From the NCBI GenBank assembly GCA_964478055.1, contig CAYZHV010000038.1:1-22666 (forward strand): a stretch of DNA of 22,666 bases, read 5' to 3'. The position numbers and the translations under genes are program-made. Of the stretch, positions 1-6,822 are shown in pieces. Source of the stretch: CAYZHV01 sp964478055. GTDB lineage: Bacteria > Spirochaetota > Spirochaetia > DSM-27196 > Alkalispirochaetaceae. The notes beneath the pieces are model-generated. The model was not told the origin of the DNA. It ran no database searches and worked only from the letters and a program-made list of their open reading frames with translations. The stretch's first letter is position 1. The number at the start of each line of letters is the position of its first letter.

Positions 1-71
1 CCGGCGCTTCTATCCACGTCGACGGATTCGTCTCCGTCGTCGAGAAGGCTCTCGAAGGCGCCGAGCGCTAA
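1..71 (+). CDS. 3' end of an unidentified gene (partial)
   Basis: An open frame enters from the left edge and ends at TAA 69-71. It gives the C-terminal residues GASIHVDGFVSVVEKALEGA plus ER. Only 22 residues are visible, so no family can be assigned. The short A-S-x-x-x-D-x-F/Y-x-x-x-x-x-A-L pattern is faintly like the last helix of LeuA/CimA-type synthases, but this is speculation. Codon use (GTC, CTC, GAG) matches the neighbouring genes, and the frame is followed directly by hairpins, which supports a real gene end. Confidence 0.55.
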   Translation, partial: GASIHVDGFVSVVEKALEGAER

Positions 72-110
72 CTACCAGTTCTCTCGTTCGCCGGCGGACG
101 AAGCTGGTGG
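72..110. other. Imperfect inverted repeat after the first gene
   Basis: CTACCAG (72-78) can pair with CTGGTGG (104-110). Nested inside it, TCGTTCG (84-90) pairs with CGGACGA (95-101) around a CCGG loop; both stems rely on a G-U or mismatch. There is no T-run after it. It may be an RNA 3'-end structure preceding the stronger hairpin at 135-169. A protein-binding palindrome is less likely just after a stop codon. Confidence 0.3.
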
Positions 111-134
111 ACGAGTAGTTCGTCTAACAAAACG

Positions 135-169
135 AAGGGGCTGTCTCAGAAATCCTGAGGCAGCCCCTT
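135..169. terminator. Bidirectional intrinsic terminator hairpin
   Basis: A 15-bp stem, AAGGGGCTGTCTCAG (135-149) with CTGAGGCAGCCCCTT (155-169), has a 5-nt loop and a single G-U wobble. It lies between the gene ending at 71 and the minus-strand lipoprotein ending at 175, and can serve both. On the minus strand the stem is followed by a T-rich stretch (CGTTTTGTTAG). Its inner 11-bp arms are identical to those of the terminator at 18840-18869. Confidence 0.8.
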
Positions 170-174
170 TGCGA

Positions 175-1194
175 TTACTGCACAGTCTCCTGGGACTCGA
201 AATAGGTCGTGAGCCAGTCAACGGTGTAGGTGTAACTCGCCACCTCCGCCGGGGTGTCATCGTAGACCGTGATCGAGAACGAGAAATCGCCCCCATCGAG
301 AGCGCCCTCGAGATACTGTCCCAGGGCGTCCGGATCGTTCATAAGGGTCTCCGTGATCTGTAAGGTTGCTGTATCAAGGTAGCTCGCCTGGATCAGGTAA
401 TTGCCCCCGGCGTACTCCCCCGACTGATTGTCATCAATCGACAAAGCCGCGGAAACGGCGACAGACACACCGAACGCCGCATCCACCGCGTACATCTCGA
501 GATATCCGTCACTGCCATTGCGCCACTTCGGATCTACGTCGATGTTCGCGTTCGCACCGAGGAAAACCTTGCCTCCGAGAGACTCGATGTAGCCAAAGTC
601 GACATCCCCAGGGGCTTCGATTCCGCTGAAGCTAACCTGGGCTCCGGAGAGGCCGGCGGATCCGGAGATTCGGTCCGGATAGTGGGAGCCGTCAGTGTCG
701 ACAACGTCGCTCTTGGAGGCGTCCATGTTCAATACCGCGGACATCGTTGCGCTCCCATTGAAGGGTTGGTCGTAGCTATCCGTAAAGGTGAGATTCAGGC
801 TCTCGTTGCTCATGGATGCGTCGATACTGATCGCCGATGCAGTCTCGAAGTCCTCGGGGTTCTCCGGGGTCATGGAGTAGGAGCCGGAAGTCGGTTCCCA
901 GTCGGGGTGCTCCTCCATGTAGCTCACAACGGTGTAGCCAAGAAGACCTATCCCGTTTATCGCGGACTCAAGAGCCTCCTCCTTTGACGCGGGGAGTGAA
1001 ATACTCGTCGAAAAGGATTGGAAATCCGCAGTGCCCGCGGTCCCCGCGAGACTAACCTCTTCCACGGAACCCGCCGATACGCCGCCCCCGCCACCGTCAC
1101 CCCCATTGGAGCTACATCCCGTCACCAAGAGAAGCCCGGCCAATAGGAGCAGGAGGGCGAGGGGTGCCTTCTTCAAAACCTGGAGTTTCATCAT
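175..1194 (-). CDS. Lipoprotein of unknown function, 339 aa
   Basis: The protein starts with a short basic N-terminus, a leucine-rich hydrophobic core and a lipobox LLVTGC with the lipidated Cys at residue 27. A Ser/Asn/Gly-rich tether (SSNGGDGGGGG) follows, so it should be an envelope lipoprotein. The mature part is acidic and Ser/Thr-rich with alternating polar and hydrophobic strands, suggesting a beta-rich fold, but I recognise no family. Two ATGs stand in tandem. The SD GGAGG is 4 nt from the first and 7 nt from the second, so initiation at the second (1191) is quite possible. It has its own sigma70-like promoter and a hairpin terminator, so it is probably monocistronic. Function cannot be read from the sequence. 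Confidence 0.85.
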   Translation of the reverse strand: MMKLQVLKKAPLALLLLLAGLLLVTGCSSNGGDGGGGGVSAGSVEEVSLAGTAGTADFQSFSTSISLPASKEEALESAINGIGLLGYTVVSYMEEHPDWEPTSGSYSMTPENPEDFETASAISIDASMSNESLNLTFTDSYDQPFNGSATMSAVLNMDASKSDVVDTDGSHYPDRISGSAGLSGAQVSFSGIEAPGDVDFGYIESLGGKVFLGANANIDVDPKWRNGSDGYLEMYAVDAAFGVSVAVSAALSIDDNQSGEYAGGNYLIQASYLDTATLQITETLMNDPDALGQYLEGALDGGDFSFSITVYDDTPAEVASYTYTVDWLTTYFESQETVQ

Positions 1195-1283
1195 CTAACC
1201 TCCGATAGGATTTTTCTGTTCAGGGACTGCGGACAAAGCTGTAGAGCAAAGGCGGTGTGATCGGTCCATCCCCGTATGAACCT

Positions 1284-1312
1284 AGTATATCTCAGGCACC
1301 CCTCTGTCACAA
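1284..1312 (-). promoter_or_regulatory. Sigma70-type promoter of the lipoprotein gene, with A/T-rich upstream element
   Basis: Read on the minus strand: TTGTGA (1312-1307), a 17-bp spacer, then TATACT (1289-1284). Transcription would start near 1277, giving a leader of about 80 nt before the SD. Just upstream of the -35 (about 1321-1346) lies an A/T-rich tract with T-runs and A-runs, unusual in this GC-rich region and placed like an UP element. The leader length leaves room for regulation, but I see no clear structure in it. Confidence 0.65.
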
Positions 1313-1405
1313 ATGAGAACTCCATTTTGTTTATTACAAAAAACGTAAGAAACCAGCAGTTGGAAAAGCGGCTCTCCCTGGCCGAGGACCGCCATGGGCT
1401 GAAAC

Positions 1406-3121
1406 CTACTCCCCGGCGACCTGTAAAGAGCGGAGCCGGTTGAGCGCCGCAGCCACCTCTATTCGCCGCACCGAAGCGAGGCGCCCGTGGAGGTCACTGA
1501 TCGCCTCCCGGGCAAAGTAGCCACCTTCGCCGAATATCTGATCCAGGAGTTCCGCGACACTCTTGGAGCCGTCCGCTCTTTCCCGGATGCGCAAGAGCGC
1601 CTCGGATATGGTGCGTAGCTGACTCGGGTCCACGAGCTGCTCGACCGCGGCGAGGTCGATCTCCTCCCGTCCAAAGTTGATGGTCTTGGTGCCCCGGCTC
1701 CTCGTCTTGACCGGCTTCTTGCCTCGACTCGGATCGATACTCCTACCAACCGGCCTCCTGGCGGCAATGGTTCCGAAGCCCGCGCCTCCCTCGGAGGCCC
1801 GTTCGCTGGCGTAGCGACGAGCGATCTCCCTCGCCTCTTCGGTGACGTCCCGAAGCCGGTACTCGTAGAGGGCGACCACCGTGTCCGCAACGTCAAAGTA
1901 GTCTCCGCTGCCTCCGACGACGAGTACCGTAGAGATGCCCCGCTCCTCATAGAGTTGCCTAACCCGATCGATAAAGGGGGTGATCGGCTCGTCCTTTTTG
2001 GCGATAAGTTCCTGCATCCGGTGATCCCGGATCATGAAATTCGTGGCCGAGGTGTCCTCATCGATCAGCAGGGCCCTGGCCCCGGCCTCCAGGGACTCGA
2101 TGATGTTCGCCGCCTGGGAGGTACTGCCCGAGGCGTCCTCGCTGGAAAAGTGATCAGTGTCGCGCCCGCAGGGAAGATTGGAGATGAAAGGGGTAATCGT
2201 CACTCCTGCGACCCGCCGACCATCCTCCGCCCGGACTTTGGTGGCCCCCTCGGTAGCCACAACGAGCTCCCGACCATCGCCGGGAATATGATCATAGATC
2301 CCGAGCTCCAGGGCGTTGAGGAGGGTGGACTTGCCGTGATACCCCCCGCCGCAGATCAGCGTCACCCCCGCGGGAACGAGCATGCCCGCGACCTCCCCTC
2401 GGTTGGGAAGCTCTACCGTGGCCTTTAGGCTCTCAGGGCTCTCGAACGGAACCGCCTCGGAGGCGGCCATTGGCCGCTGGTCAATGCCGCTTCGCCGCGG
2501 GAGGATCGCCCCGTCCCCAACAAAGGCGAGGGCGCCACGCTTCTCTATCTCCCGACGGAGGTGGCGGCTGTCTTCGTAGGTCTCCACATGGGCCCCTAAC
2601 GCCTGCTCCTCCCGGGAGTCGTAGCGGAGCGCCTCTTCTACAATCGCTGGGATCTCGGAGCCGAGCATGCTCCACGCCTGTCTGCCGGCCACCTTTCGGC
2701 CAAAGGCGGGGAGACCAACGTAGAAGCGCACCTCGATCCACTGCTCCTTGAGCACTACCGCCGAGCGGCTGAGGACCTCCTGCCCCGGCGTATCGATTTC
2801 TATGATTCCGCCTTTTCCGCTGCCGCGGTGGCCCTTCGCTTTCTCTCGGGCCGCTGTGGCGAAGCGTCGGGCGAGATAGTCCCGACAGGCGACCTGCCGA
2901 TCCTCGCCCCGGGTTGCCCACTCCGGGAAGCCCGCATAGGGGTGAGGGATCTCCAGGGCGGTCTCGCTGGGAGCGGCAAACGGGTCTCCCTGCACATGAT
3001 CGATCCGAAGGCGATACTGGCCAAAATCCCAGCTCCCCTTGATCTCCTTGTACGCTTTGTAGCCCCGTCCATCGATTCGGTGGAGCTCCTGCTCGAGCTC
3101 CTGCCTTGTTTGGGTTTCCAT
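1406..3121 (-). CDS. ABC-class P-loop ATPase, PF09818 family
   Basis: A 571-residue protein beginning METQTRQELEQELHRIDGRG, with the N-terminal GYKAYKEIKGSWDF signature typical of the 'predicted ATPase of the ABC class' family. The Walker A loop is GGGYHGKST (about residue 260) and the Walker B region is ARALLIDEDTSATNF (about 350). The C-terminal third is basic (KKPVKTRSRGTKTINFGREE) and precedes a helical domain. A trypanosome relative, MRB1590, acts with RNA-editing complexes, so nucleic-acid binding is plausible; the bacterial role is not established. Some database entries call this family an isopentenyl-diphosphate isomerase, which the motifs do not support. The ATG at 3121 overlaps the TGA of the upstream GH13 gene (TGATG), so I chose it over the GTG one codon earlier. 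The overlap implies translational coupling. Confidence 0.88.
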   Translation of the reverse strand: METQTRQELEQELHRIDGRGYKAYKEIKGSWDFGQYRLRIDHVQGDPFAAPSETALEIPHPYAGFPEWATRGEDRQVACRDYLARRFATAAREKAKGHRGSGKGGIIEIDTPGQEVLSRSAVVLKEQWIEVRFYVGLPAFGRKVAGRQAWSMLGSEIPAIVEEALRYDSREEQALGAHVETYEDSRHLRREIEKRGALAFVGDGAILPRRSGIDQRPMAASEAVPFESPESLKATVELPNRGEVAGMLVPAGVTLICGGGYHGKSTLLNALELGIYDHIPGDGRELVVATEGATKVRAEDGRRVAGVTITPFISNLPCGRDTDHFSSEDASGSTSQAANIIESLEAGARALLIDEDTSATNFMIRDHRMQELIAKKDEPITPFIDRVRQLYEERGISTVLVVGGSGDYFDVADTVVALYEYRLRDVTEEAREIARRYASERASEGGAGFGTIAARRPVGRSIDPSRGKKPVKTRSRGTKTINFGREEIDLAAVEQLVDPSQLRTISEALLRIRERADGSKSVAELLDQIFGEGGYFAREAISDLHGRLASVRRIEVAAALNRLRSLQVAGE

Positions 3122-4689
3122 CACGCCGCTCCCGGATCTCCCGCCACGTAAATGGAGCCGCTCAGGGGAGGCAGAGACAGAGTGATATCCTCGGCCCCGA
3201 AGGTGACCGGCCGAGGCGCCCCGGAGAGTGCCGGGACAGCCTCGGTCCCTGTAAGTAGAAGTTCCCCCCGAAGGGAAGCACCCCGGAACTCCTCCGGAAG
3301 CTCCTCCAAGGAGAAGGTCACCTTTCGTTCCCCTTCTGAGCGATTGAAGGCGCCCAGAACGAGGTCTCCGTCCTTATGGCGAGCGACGACGACGTGATCC
3401 TCTCCGGAGGAGACGGCGCGATAAGCTCCTCGGCGAAGGGCGGGATGGCCCTTTCTCAGGGCGATAGCGGAGCGAAAGCTCTCGAGAAGTTGCTTGTCCC
3501 AGCCGTCGGAGTCCCAGGGAAAGCCGCCGCGACAGCCGGGGTCCTCCCCTCCGGCCATGCCGACTTCGTCTCCGTAGTAGATGCTCGGCGCCCCGGGGAG
3601 CAGAAAGAGAAAGAGTGTGGCTAGAGCGGCACGGCCGCGATCACCAGAAAGAAGGGTGAGAAGCCGGGGCGTGTCATGGCTTCCGAGCAGGTTGAGCTGA
3701 GCAAGGTTCGTCTCCGGACGATATCCGGCGAGGTGCGTTGCTATATCTCGGGCAAGCTCGGTGCCATTCATCCGGGTCAGAGGAAAACCGCCGGGGGTAA
3801 AGTCGGTCTCCAGGGCCTCGCCACCGAGGAATCCGAGAAGATTTCTGCTAAAGGGATAGTTCATTACCGCGTCGAACCGGTCTCCCTCGAGCCAATCCGC
3901 CGCATGGGTCCAGATCTCCCCGACCAGATACGTCTCGGGATTGACTGCACGGACCCGGCGTCTGAACTCCCTCCAGAACTCAGGGTCGTTGATCTCCTGA
4001 GGCACATCGAGGCGCCAGCCGTCGACTCCCTGCTCCACCCAGTACTGCGAAACTTCGAGCAAAAGCTCCCGAACCGCCTCGGTATCGGTGTTGAGCTTCG
4101 GCAGCGGGGGAAGGTCAGCCCAGGCGCGGTAGCCGAGGACATCGTAGGTGCCTCCGACGCTTCCGAGCTTCTCTCGGTGTTCCCGGCCAGGGAAAGCGAC
4201 GACACCATCCTGATCCTCGAGGTGATTCGGATTGAGATGGAACCAGTCGACGTAGGGCGAGCTCGCGCCGTTTTCCAGGACATGGTTGAACTGATAAAAC
4301 CCTCGGCCCACGTGATTGAAGACCCCGTCGAGAATAATCCGGATTCCCCGGCGGTGAGCCTCCGTTACGAGGGAGTCGAAGTCTCCTTTGTCACCGAGGA
4401 TCGGGTCGATCTTGAAGTAGTCGTGGGTGTGGTAGCGGTGATTTGCCGGGGATTGAAAGATCGGGTTGAGGTAGAGGGCGTTTACGCCGAGCTCCTGAAG
4501 ATAGTCCAGGCGCTCCTCTATTCCCCTCAAGGTGCCTCCCTTGAAACCGTAGATCGTGGGCCTCGCCTCCCAGGCTTCCAGGTTCTGCGCTTCCGCACCC
4601 TGGTGGCGGGCGAAACGGTCCGGGAAGATCTGATAGAAGATCGCGTCCGCCACCCAGTCCGGGGGGCGCCTCTCTGCGTCTGTGCTCAT
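3121..4689 (-). CDS. GH13 alpha-glucan hydrolase (neopullulanase / maltodextrin glucosidase-like)
   Basis: A 522-residue glycoside hydrolase family 13 enzyme. The four conserved regions are visible: DGVFNH (121-126), GWRLDVPQE with nucleophile Asp228, VGEIW with acid/base Glu258, and GSHD with Asp339. Further family marks are LYLNPIFQSPANHRYHTHDY (73-92) and the GGEDPGCRGGFPWD segment after YYGDEVG. These resemble cyclomaltodextrinase/neopullulanase/MalZ-type enzymes, which cleave maltodextrins, cyclodextrins or pullulan. Unlike most of those, it lacks the roughly 120-residue N-terminal beta-domain: the (beta/alpha)8 barrel begins almost at once (WVADAIFYQIFPDRF). There is no signal peptide, so it should act in the cytoplasm on imported oligosaccharides. 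Substrate specificity cannot be fixed. No SD precedes the ATG. It is the first gene of an operon with the PF09818 ATPase. Confidence 0.9.
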   Translation of the reverse strand: MSTDAERRPPDWVADAIFYQIFPDRFARHQGAEAQNLEAWEARPTIYGFKGGTLRGIEERLDYLQELGVNALYLNPIFQSPANHRYHTHDYFKIDPILGDKGDFDSLVTEAHRRGIRIILDGVFNHVGRGFYQFNHVLENGASSPYVDWFHLNPNHLEDQDGVVAFPGREHREKLGSVGGTYDVLGYRAWADLPPLPKLNTDTEAVRELLLEVSQYWVEQGVDGWRLDVPQEINDPEFWREFRRRVRAVNPETYLVGEIWTHAADWLEGDRFDAVMNYPFSRNLLGFLGGEALETDFTPGGFPLTRMNGTELARDIATHLAGYRPETNLAQLNLLGSHDTPRLLTLLSGDRGRAALATLFLFLLPGAPSIYYGDEVGMAGGEDPGCRGGFPWDSDGWDKQLLESFRSAIALRKGHPALRRGAYRAVSSGEDHVVVARHKDGDLVLGAFNRSEGERKVTFSLEELPEEFRGASLRGELLLTGTEAVPALSGAPRPVTFGAEDITLSLPPLSGSIYVAGDPGAA

Positions 4690-4696
4690 GGTGCAG

Positions 4697-4725
4697 AAGC
4701 TACTGATCTCAGCCGCCGCTGTCGA
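4697..4725 (-). promoter_or_regulatory. Promoter of the GH13-ATPase operon, leaderless geometry
   Basis: On the minus strand: TCGACA (4725-4720, five of six consensus bases), a 17-bp spacer, then TAGCTT (4702-4697, a weak -10). Seven bases separate the -10 from the ATG at 4689, so the transcript would start at or next to the start codon. No SD-like sequence is present. The weak -10 keeps confidence modest. Confidence 0.4.
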
Positions 4726-4734
4726 GAGCGCTCA

Positions 4735-4763
4735 TTGCCCGAAAACGCCACTCTTCGTAGTAT
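4735..4763 (+). promoter_or_regulatory. Promoter of the MenA-like gene, leaderless geometry
   Basis: TTGCCC (4735-4740), a 17-bp spacer and TAGTAT (4758-4763), each matching four of six consensus bases. The ATG at 4771 lies seven bases after the -10, so the mRNA would begin at or beside it. It stands back-to-back with the GH13 promoter; the two -35 boxes are 9 bp apart. Confidence 0.45.
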
Positions 4764-4770
4764 GTGCGCG

Positions 4771-5679
4771 ATGACGCTATATCAGTTCGCCCGTATCGTG
4801 GAGATTCGCACCAAGATCGTGAGTATCTCCGCGTATCTCATAGGAACGCTTCTTGCGGTCTACCAGACCGGGAGCTTCGATCCGGTAGTCGCTCTTCTCA
4901 TGCTCCTGGCGGTCCTCGCCGTGGACATGGGGACCACCGGATTCAACAGCTTCTTTGACTACTATCGCGGAGTTGATAGCCGGGAGACTAACAGGGAGAG
5001 TGACAAGGTACTGGTGCACCAGGGCGTGCCCCCGGGGATTGCCCTTCTCGTCTCTCTCGCTCTTTTCGCTCTCGCTATGCCTCTCGGTATCCTTCTCGCG
5101 TTCCTCGTGGGATGGGAGCTCATACCGGTTGGCGCTCTCTGCATGGCGGTGGGGTACCTCTACAATGGCGGGCCTCTGCCGATCTCCCGGACGCCTCTCG
5201 GAGAGCTCGCCGCCGGGGGTTTTCTCGGCTCCGTGCTACTGCTACTCTCTTTCTACACCCAGCACGCAGCCCTCACCACGGAGGCCCTTCTGGTCTCCCT
5301 CCCCTCCCTCCTCTTCGTCGCCTCGATCCTCACGGTCAACAATACCTGCGACATCGAGGGCGACCGGATGGCGGGACGCAGAACCCTCTCGATTCTTCTC
5401 GGTCCCCGGGTAGCGCCGTGGCTCATCTATCTCTTGGGAATCGCTGGCTTTGCCCTTACCGGGTACAACGCCTACCGCGGAGCCCTGCCCGAGTGGTCAG
5501 GCTATCTTGCTCTCCTCGCGGCGCCTCTGGTGATACTGGAGTACCGCCGTATGCATCGAAGAGGTTACAGTCACGATACCAAAGGCCCCTCCATGGGCTC
5601 GATTTCGAAGGTGTTTCTTATTTACACGGTGATAGTTGTGCTGCCTCTTACAGCGCGCGTGGTGTTCTCTGCAGCCTAA
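4771..5679 (+). CDS. menA: UbiA-family prenyltransferase, probable 1,4-dihydroxy-2-naphthoate polyprenyltransferase (MenA)
   Basis: A roughly 302-residue polytopic membrane protein with about eight to nine hydrophobic segments. It has both Asp-rich prenyl-diphosphate/Mg2+ motifs of the UbiA family: NSFFDYYRGVDS (59-70) and NNTCDIEGDRMAGRRT (190-205). The segment YNGGPLPISRTPLGELAAG (131-149) is the MenA hallmark between them. MenA transfers a polyprenyl chain to DHNA in menaquinone synthesis. No other men gene is in the window, so a different aromatic acceptor cannot be excluded. ATGs occur at 4762 and 4771. The first lies inside the predicted -10 box, so I prefer 4771. The open frame extends upstream to 3676 antisense to the GH13 gene, but that stretch is a shadow. 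Its stop overlaps that of the convergent response regulator. Confidence 0.82.
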   Translation: MTLYQFARIVEIRTKIVSISAYLIGTLLAVYQTGSFDPVVALLMLLAVLAVDMGTTGFNSFFDYYRGVDSRETNRESDKVLVHQGVPPGIALLVSLALFALAMPLGILLAFLVGWELIPVGALCMAVGYLYNGGPLPISRTPLGELAAGGFLGSVLLLLSFYTQHAALTTEALLVSLPSLLFVASILTVNNTCDIEGDRMAGRRTLSILLGPRVAPWLIYLLGIAGFALTGYNAYRGALPEWSGYLALLAAPLVILEYRRMHRRGYSHDTKGPSMGSISKVFLIYTVIVVLPLTARVVFSAA

Positions 5680-6032
5680 TCGTCGAGTCTCTTGATGAGG
5701 GAGACGATCTCCTCGTACCGGATAGGCTTTTCAATGGTCGCAATGACGTTATCAGGCTGTTCGCCCCAGCTTTCAGGATCGTAGGCGCTCATAAAAACCA
5801 CCTGTGTCCCTTCCGCCTGAATCTCTCGCGCCACCTCCACGCCGCCGATCTCTCCCTTCAGCCGAATGTCGAGAAAAACGAGAGCGGGCTGGGTCTCCCT
5901 GATCAATTCAACCGCATCCTCTCCGGAGCCGGTCTCGCCGAGAACTTCACAACCCTGGGTTTGCAGGAAGAGTGCAATGTCCTTGCGGATTAGTACTTCA
6001 TCTTCGACGACAACAACCGTTAGGGAGCCCAT
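5676..6032 (-). CDS. Single-domain response regulator (stand-alone REC)
   Basis: A 118-residue receiver domain with no output domain. It shows the acidic pair Glu10/Asp11, phosphoacceptor Asp55 (VFLDIRLKG), Ser82 (FMSAY) and Lys102 (EKPIRY). Such stand-alone receivers are usually phosphorylated by HisKA_2/HWE-type kinases and act through protein contacts. A kinase of that class lies at 20113-21525, but no linkage is shown. The frame is open upstream to 6242, but that part is antisense to the methyltransferase; the REC fold begins right after the ATG at 6032 (MGSLTVVVVEDE). An AGGA 9 nt upstream could be a weak SD, but it lies inside a good -10 box. The TAG shares bases with the TAA of the convergent menA. 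Confidence 0.9.
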   Translation of the reverse strand: MGSLTVVVVEDEVLIRKDIALFLQTQGCEVLGETGSGEDAVELIRETQPALVFLDIRLKGEIGGVEVAREIQAEGTQVVFMSAYDPESWGEQPDNVIATIEKPIRYEEIVSLIKRLDD

Positions 6033-6039
6033 CTGCGCT

Positions 6040-6068
6040 ATCCTACCGTACGGGGGTCCGAAGGACAA
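6040..6068 (-). promoter_or_regulatory. Promoter of the response regulator gene, leaderless geometry
   Basis: On the minus strand: TTGTCC (6068-6063), a 17-bp spacer, TAGGAT (6045-6040), then seven bases to the ATG at 6032. The -10 contains the only SD-like bases (AGGA), so the same letters could be read either way. Confidence 0.45.
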
Positions 6069-6081
6069 GATAGTTCGACGG

Positions 6082-6110
6082 TGGACACCGGCGGGAGGTT
6101 GCACGATCTT
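6082..6110 (+). promoter_or_regulatory. Promoter of the O-methyltransferase gene, leaderless geometry
   Basis: TGGACA (6082-6087, five of six), a 17-bp spacer and GATCTT (6105-6110, weak), then six bases to the ATG at 6117. It is back-to-back with the response-regulator promoter; the -35 boxes are 13 bp apart. Confidence 0.4.
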
Positions 6111-6116
6111 TGTGAC

Positions 6117-6779
6117 ATGAACAAATACACTCCGATGACTGACTCCATGTATGACTACCTTGTTCGCCACACGGTCCGCGACAGCAGGGTCGCCGAAGAG
6201 ATCCGCGACTACACCGCCAGAAGCCTCGACGAAGATATGCAAATCGCCCCGGAACAGGCCCCGTTACTGAGAATGCTCGTCCGGCTGATCGGGGCCAAAG
6301 ACGCTCTGGAGGTGGGGGTCTATACCGGATACTCCGCTCTGACGGTCCTCGAGGCGATGGAAGAAGGGGGAACCCTTACTGCCTGCGATCAGAGTGAAGA
6401 GTGGACTTCCATCGCCCGAAACTTCTGGAAAAAGGCCGGGGTCCTCGATAAGGTAGATCTGAGACTCGGCGATGGAATGAACATCCTCGACTCTCTGATC
6501 TCCGAGGGCCGGGAAGGCAGCTACGATTTTGCCTTTATCGACGCGGACAAGACCGGCTACGACGGATACTACGAGCGCTCACTGCGGCTGCTGAAGAACG
6601 GGGGTGTCGTGGTCTTTGACAACACGATCTGGAACGGCCAGGTTGTGGACCCTACCGCCAGAGATGCGGACACCGAGGCGATTCGCGCCTTTAACGCTAA
6701 GGTGCACGCCGATGGCAGGGTCGACATGGTTCTCCTTCCGGTAGCTGACGGGATGACGGTGATCCGCAAGGGAGGTTGA
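6117..6779 (+). CDS. SAM-dependent O-methyltransferase, caffeoyl-CoA OMT-like (Methyltransf_3)
   Basis: A 220-residue cytosolic class I methyltransferase. The SAM-binding motif I is ALEVGVYTGYSAL (63-75). The divalent-metal ligands expected for the catechol/caffeoyl-CoA OMT family are seen in FAFIDADKTGYDGYY (Asp142) and FDNTIWNG (Asp168-Asn169). These enzymes transfer a methyl group to one hydroxyl of a catechol-type acceptor; the natural acceptor here is unknown. The start MNKYTPMTDSMYDYL matches where this family normally begins. The in-frame GTG at 6081 would add 12 residues with no family likeness. A GGGAGG sits 19 nt upstream of the ATG, too far for a normal SD. It is divergent from the response regulator and 43 bp before the coiled-coil gene. 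Confidence 0.88.
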   Translation: MNKYTPMTDSMYDYLVRHTVRDSRVAEEIRDYTARSLDEDMQIAPEQAPLLRMLVRLIGAKDALEVGVYTGYSALTVLEAMEEGGTLTACDQSEEWTSIARNFWKKAGVLDKVDLRLGDGMNILDSLISEGREGSYDFAFIDADKTGYDGYYERSLRLLKNGGVVVFDNTIWNGQVVDPTARDADTEAIRAFNAKVHADGRVDMVLLPVADGMTVIRKGG

Positions 6780-6804
6780 AATTCCTGAAGCTCTAAGGTA
6801 TTCG
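6776..6804 (+). promoter_or_regulatory. Possible promoter of the coiled-coil protein gene
   Basis: TTGAAA (6776-6781, overlapping the methyltransferase stop codon), a 17-bp spacer and TATTCG (6799-6804, weak). The start would be near 6811, leaving a short leader that contains the AGAGGA SD. The gene could equally be read through from the methyltransferase. Confidence 0.35.
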
Positions 6805-6822
6805 TCCGATAAGAGGAATAGC

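Noticed and set aside
1325..1341. TTTTGT/ACAAAA inverted repeat as a terminator of the ATPase gene
   Set aside because: The six-pair A/T stem is too weak, and its position just upstream of the lipoprotein -35 suits an A/T-rich upstream promoter element better.
1406..3121. Naming the PF09818 protein an isopentenyl-diphosphate delta-isomerase
   Set aside because: The sequence shows a P-loop ATPase (Walker A and B) and none of the isomerase motifs; the name appears to be a propagated database error.
3676..4770. A 365-codon in-frame extension upstream of menA, making one long open frame of 667 codons
   Set aside because: It is fully antisense to the GH13 gene, whose motifs are complete. The translated extension has no membrane or UbiA character, and the true protein begins with the first hydrophobic segment at 4771.
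6092..6097. GGGAGG as SD of the O-methyltransferase
   Set aside because: It is 19 nt from the ATG, and no suitable in-frame start lies at normal spacing.
6033..6242. N-terminal extension of the response regulator
   Set aside because: It overlaps the methyltransferase gene in antisense. The REC fold begins immediately after the ATG at 6032.
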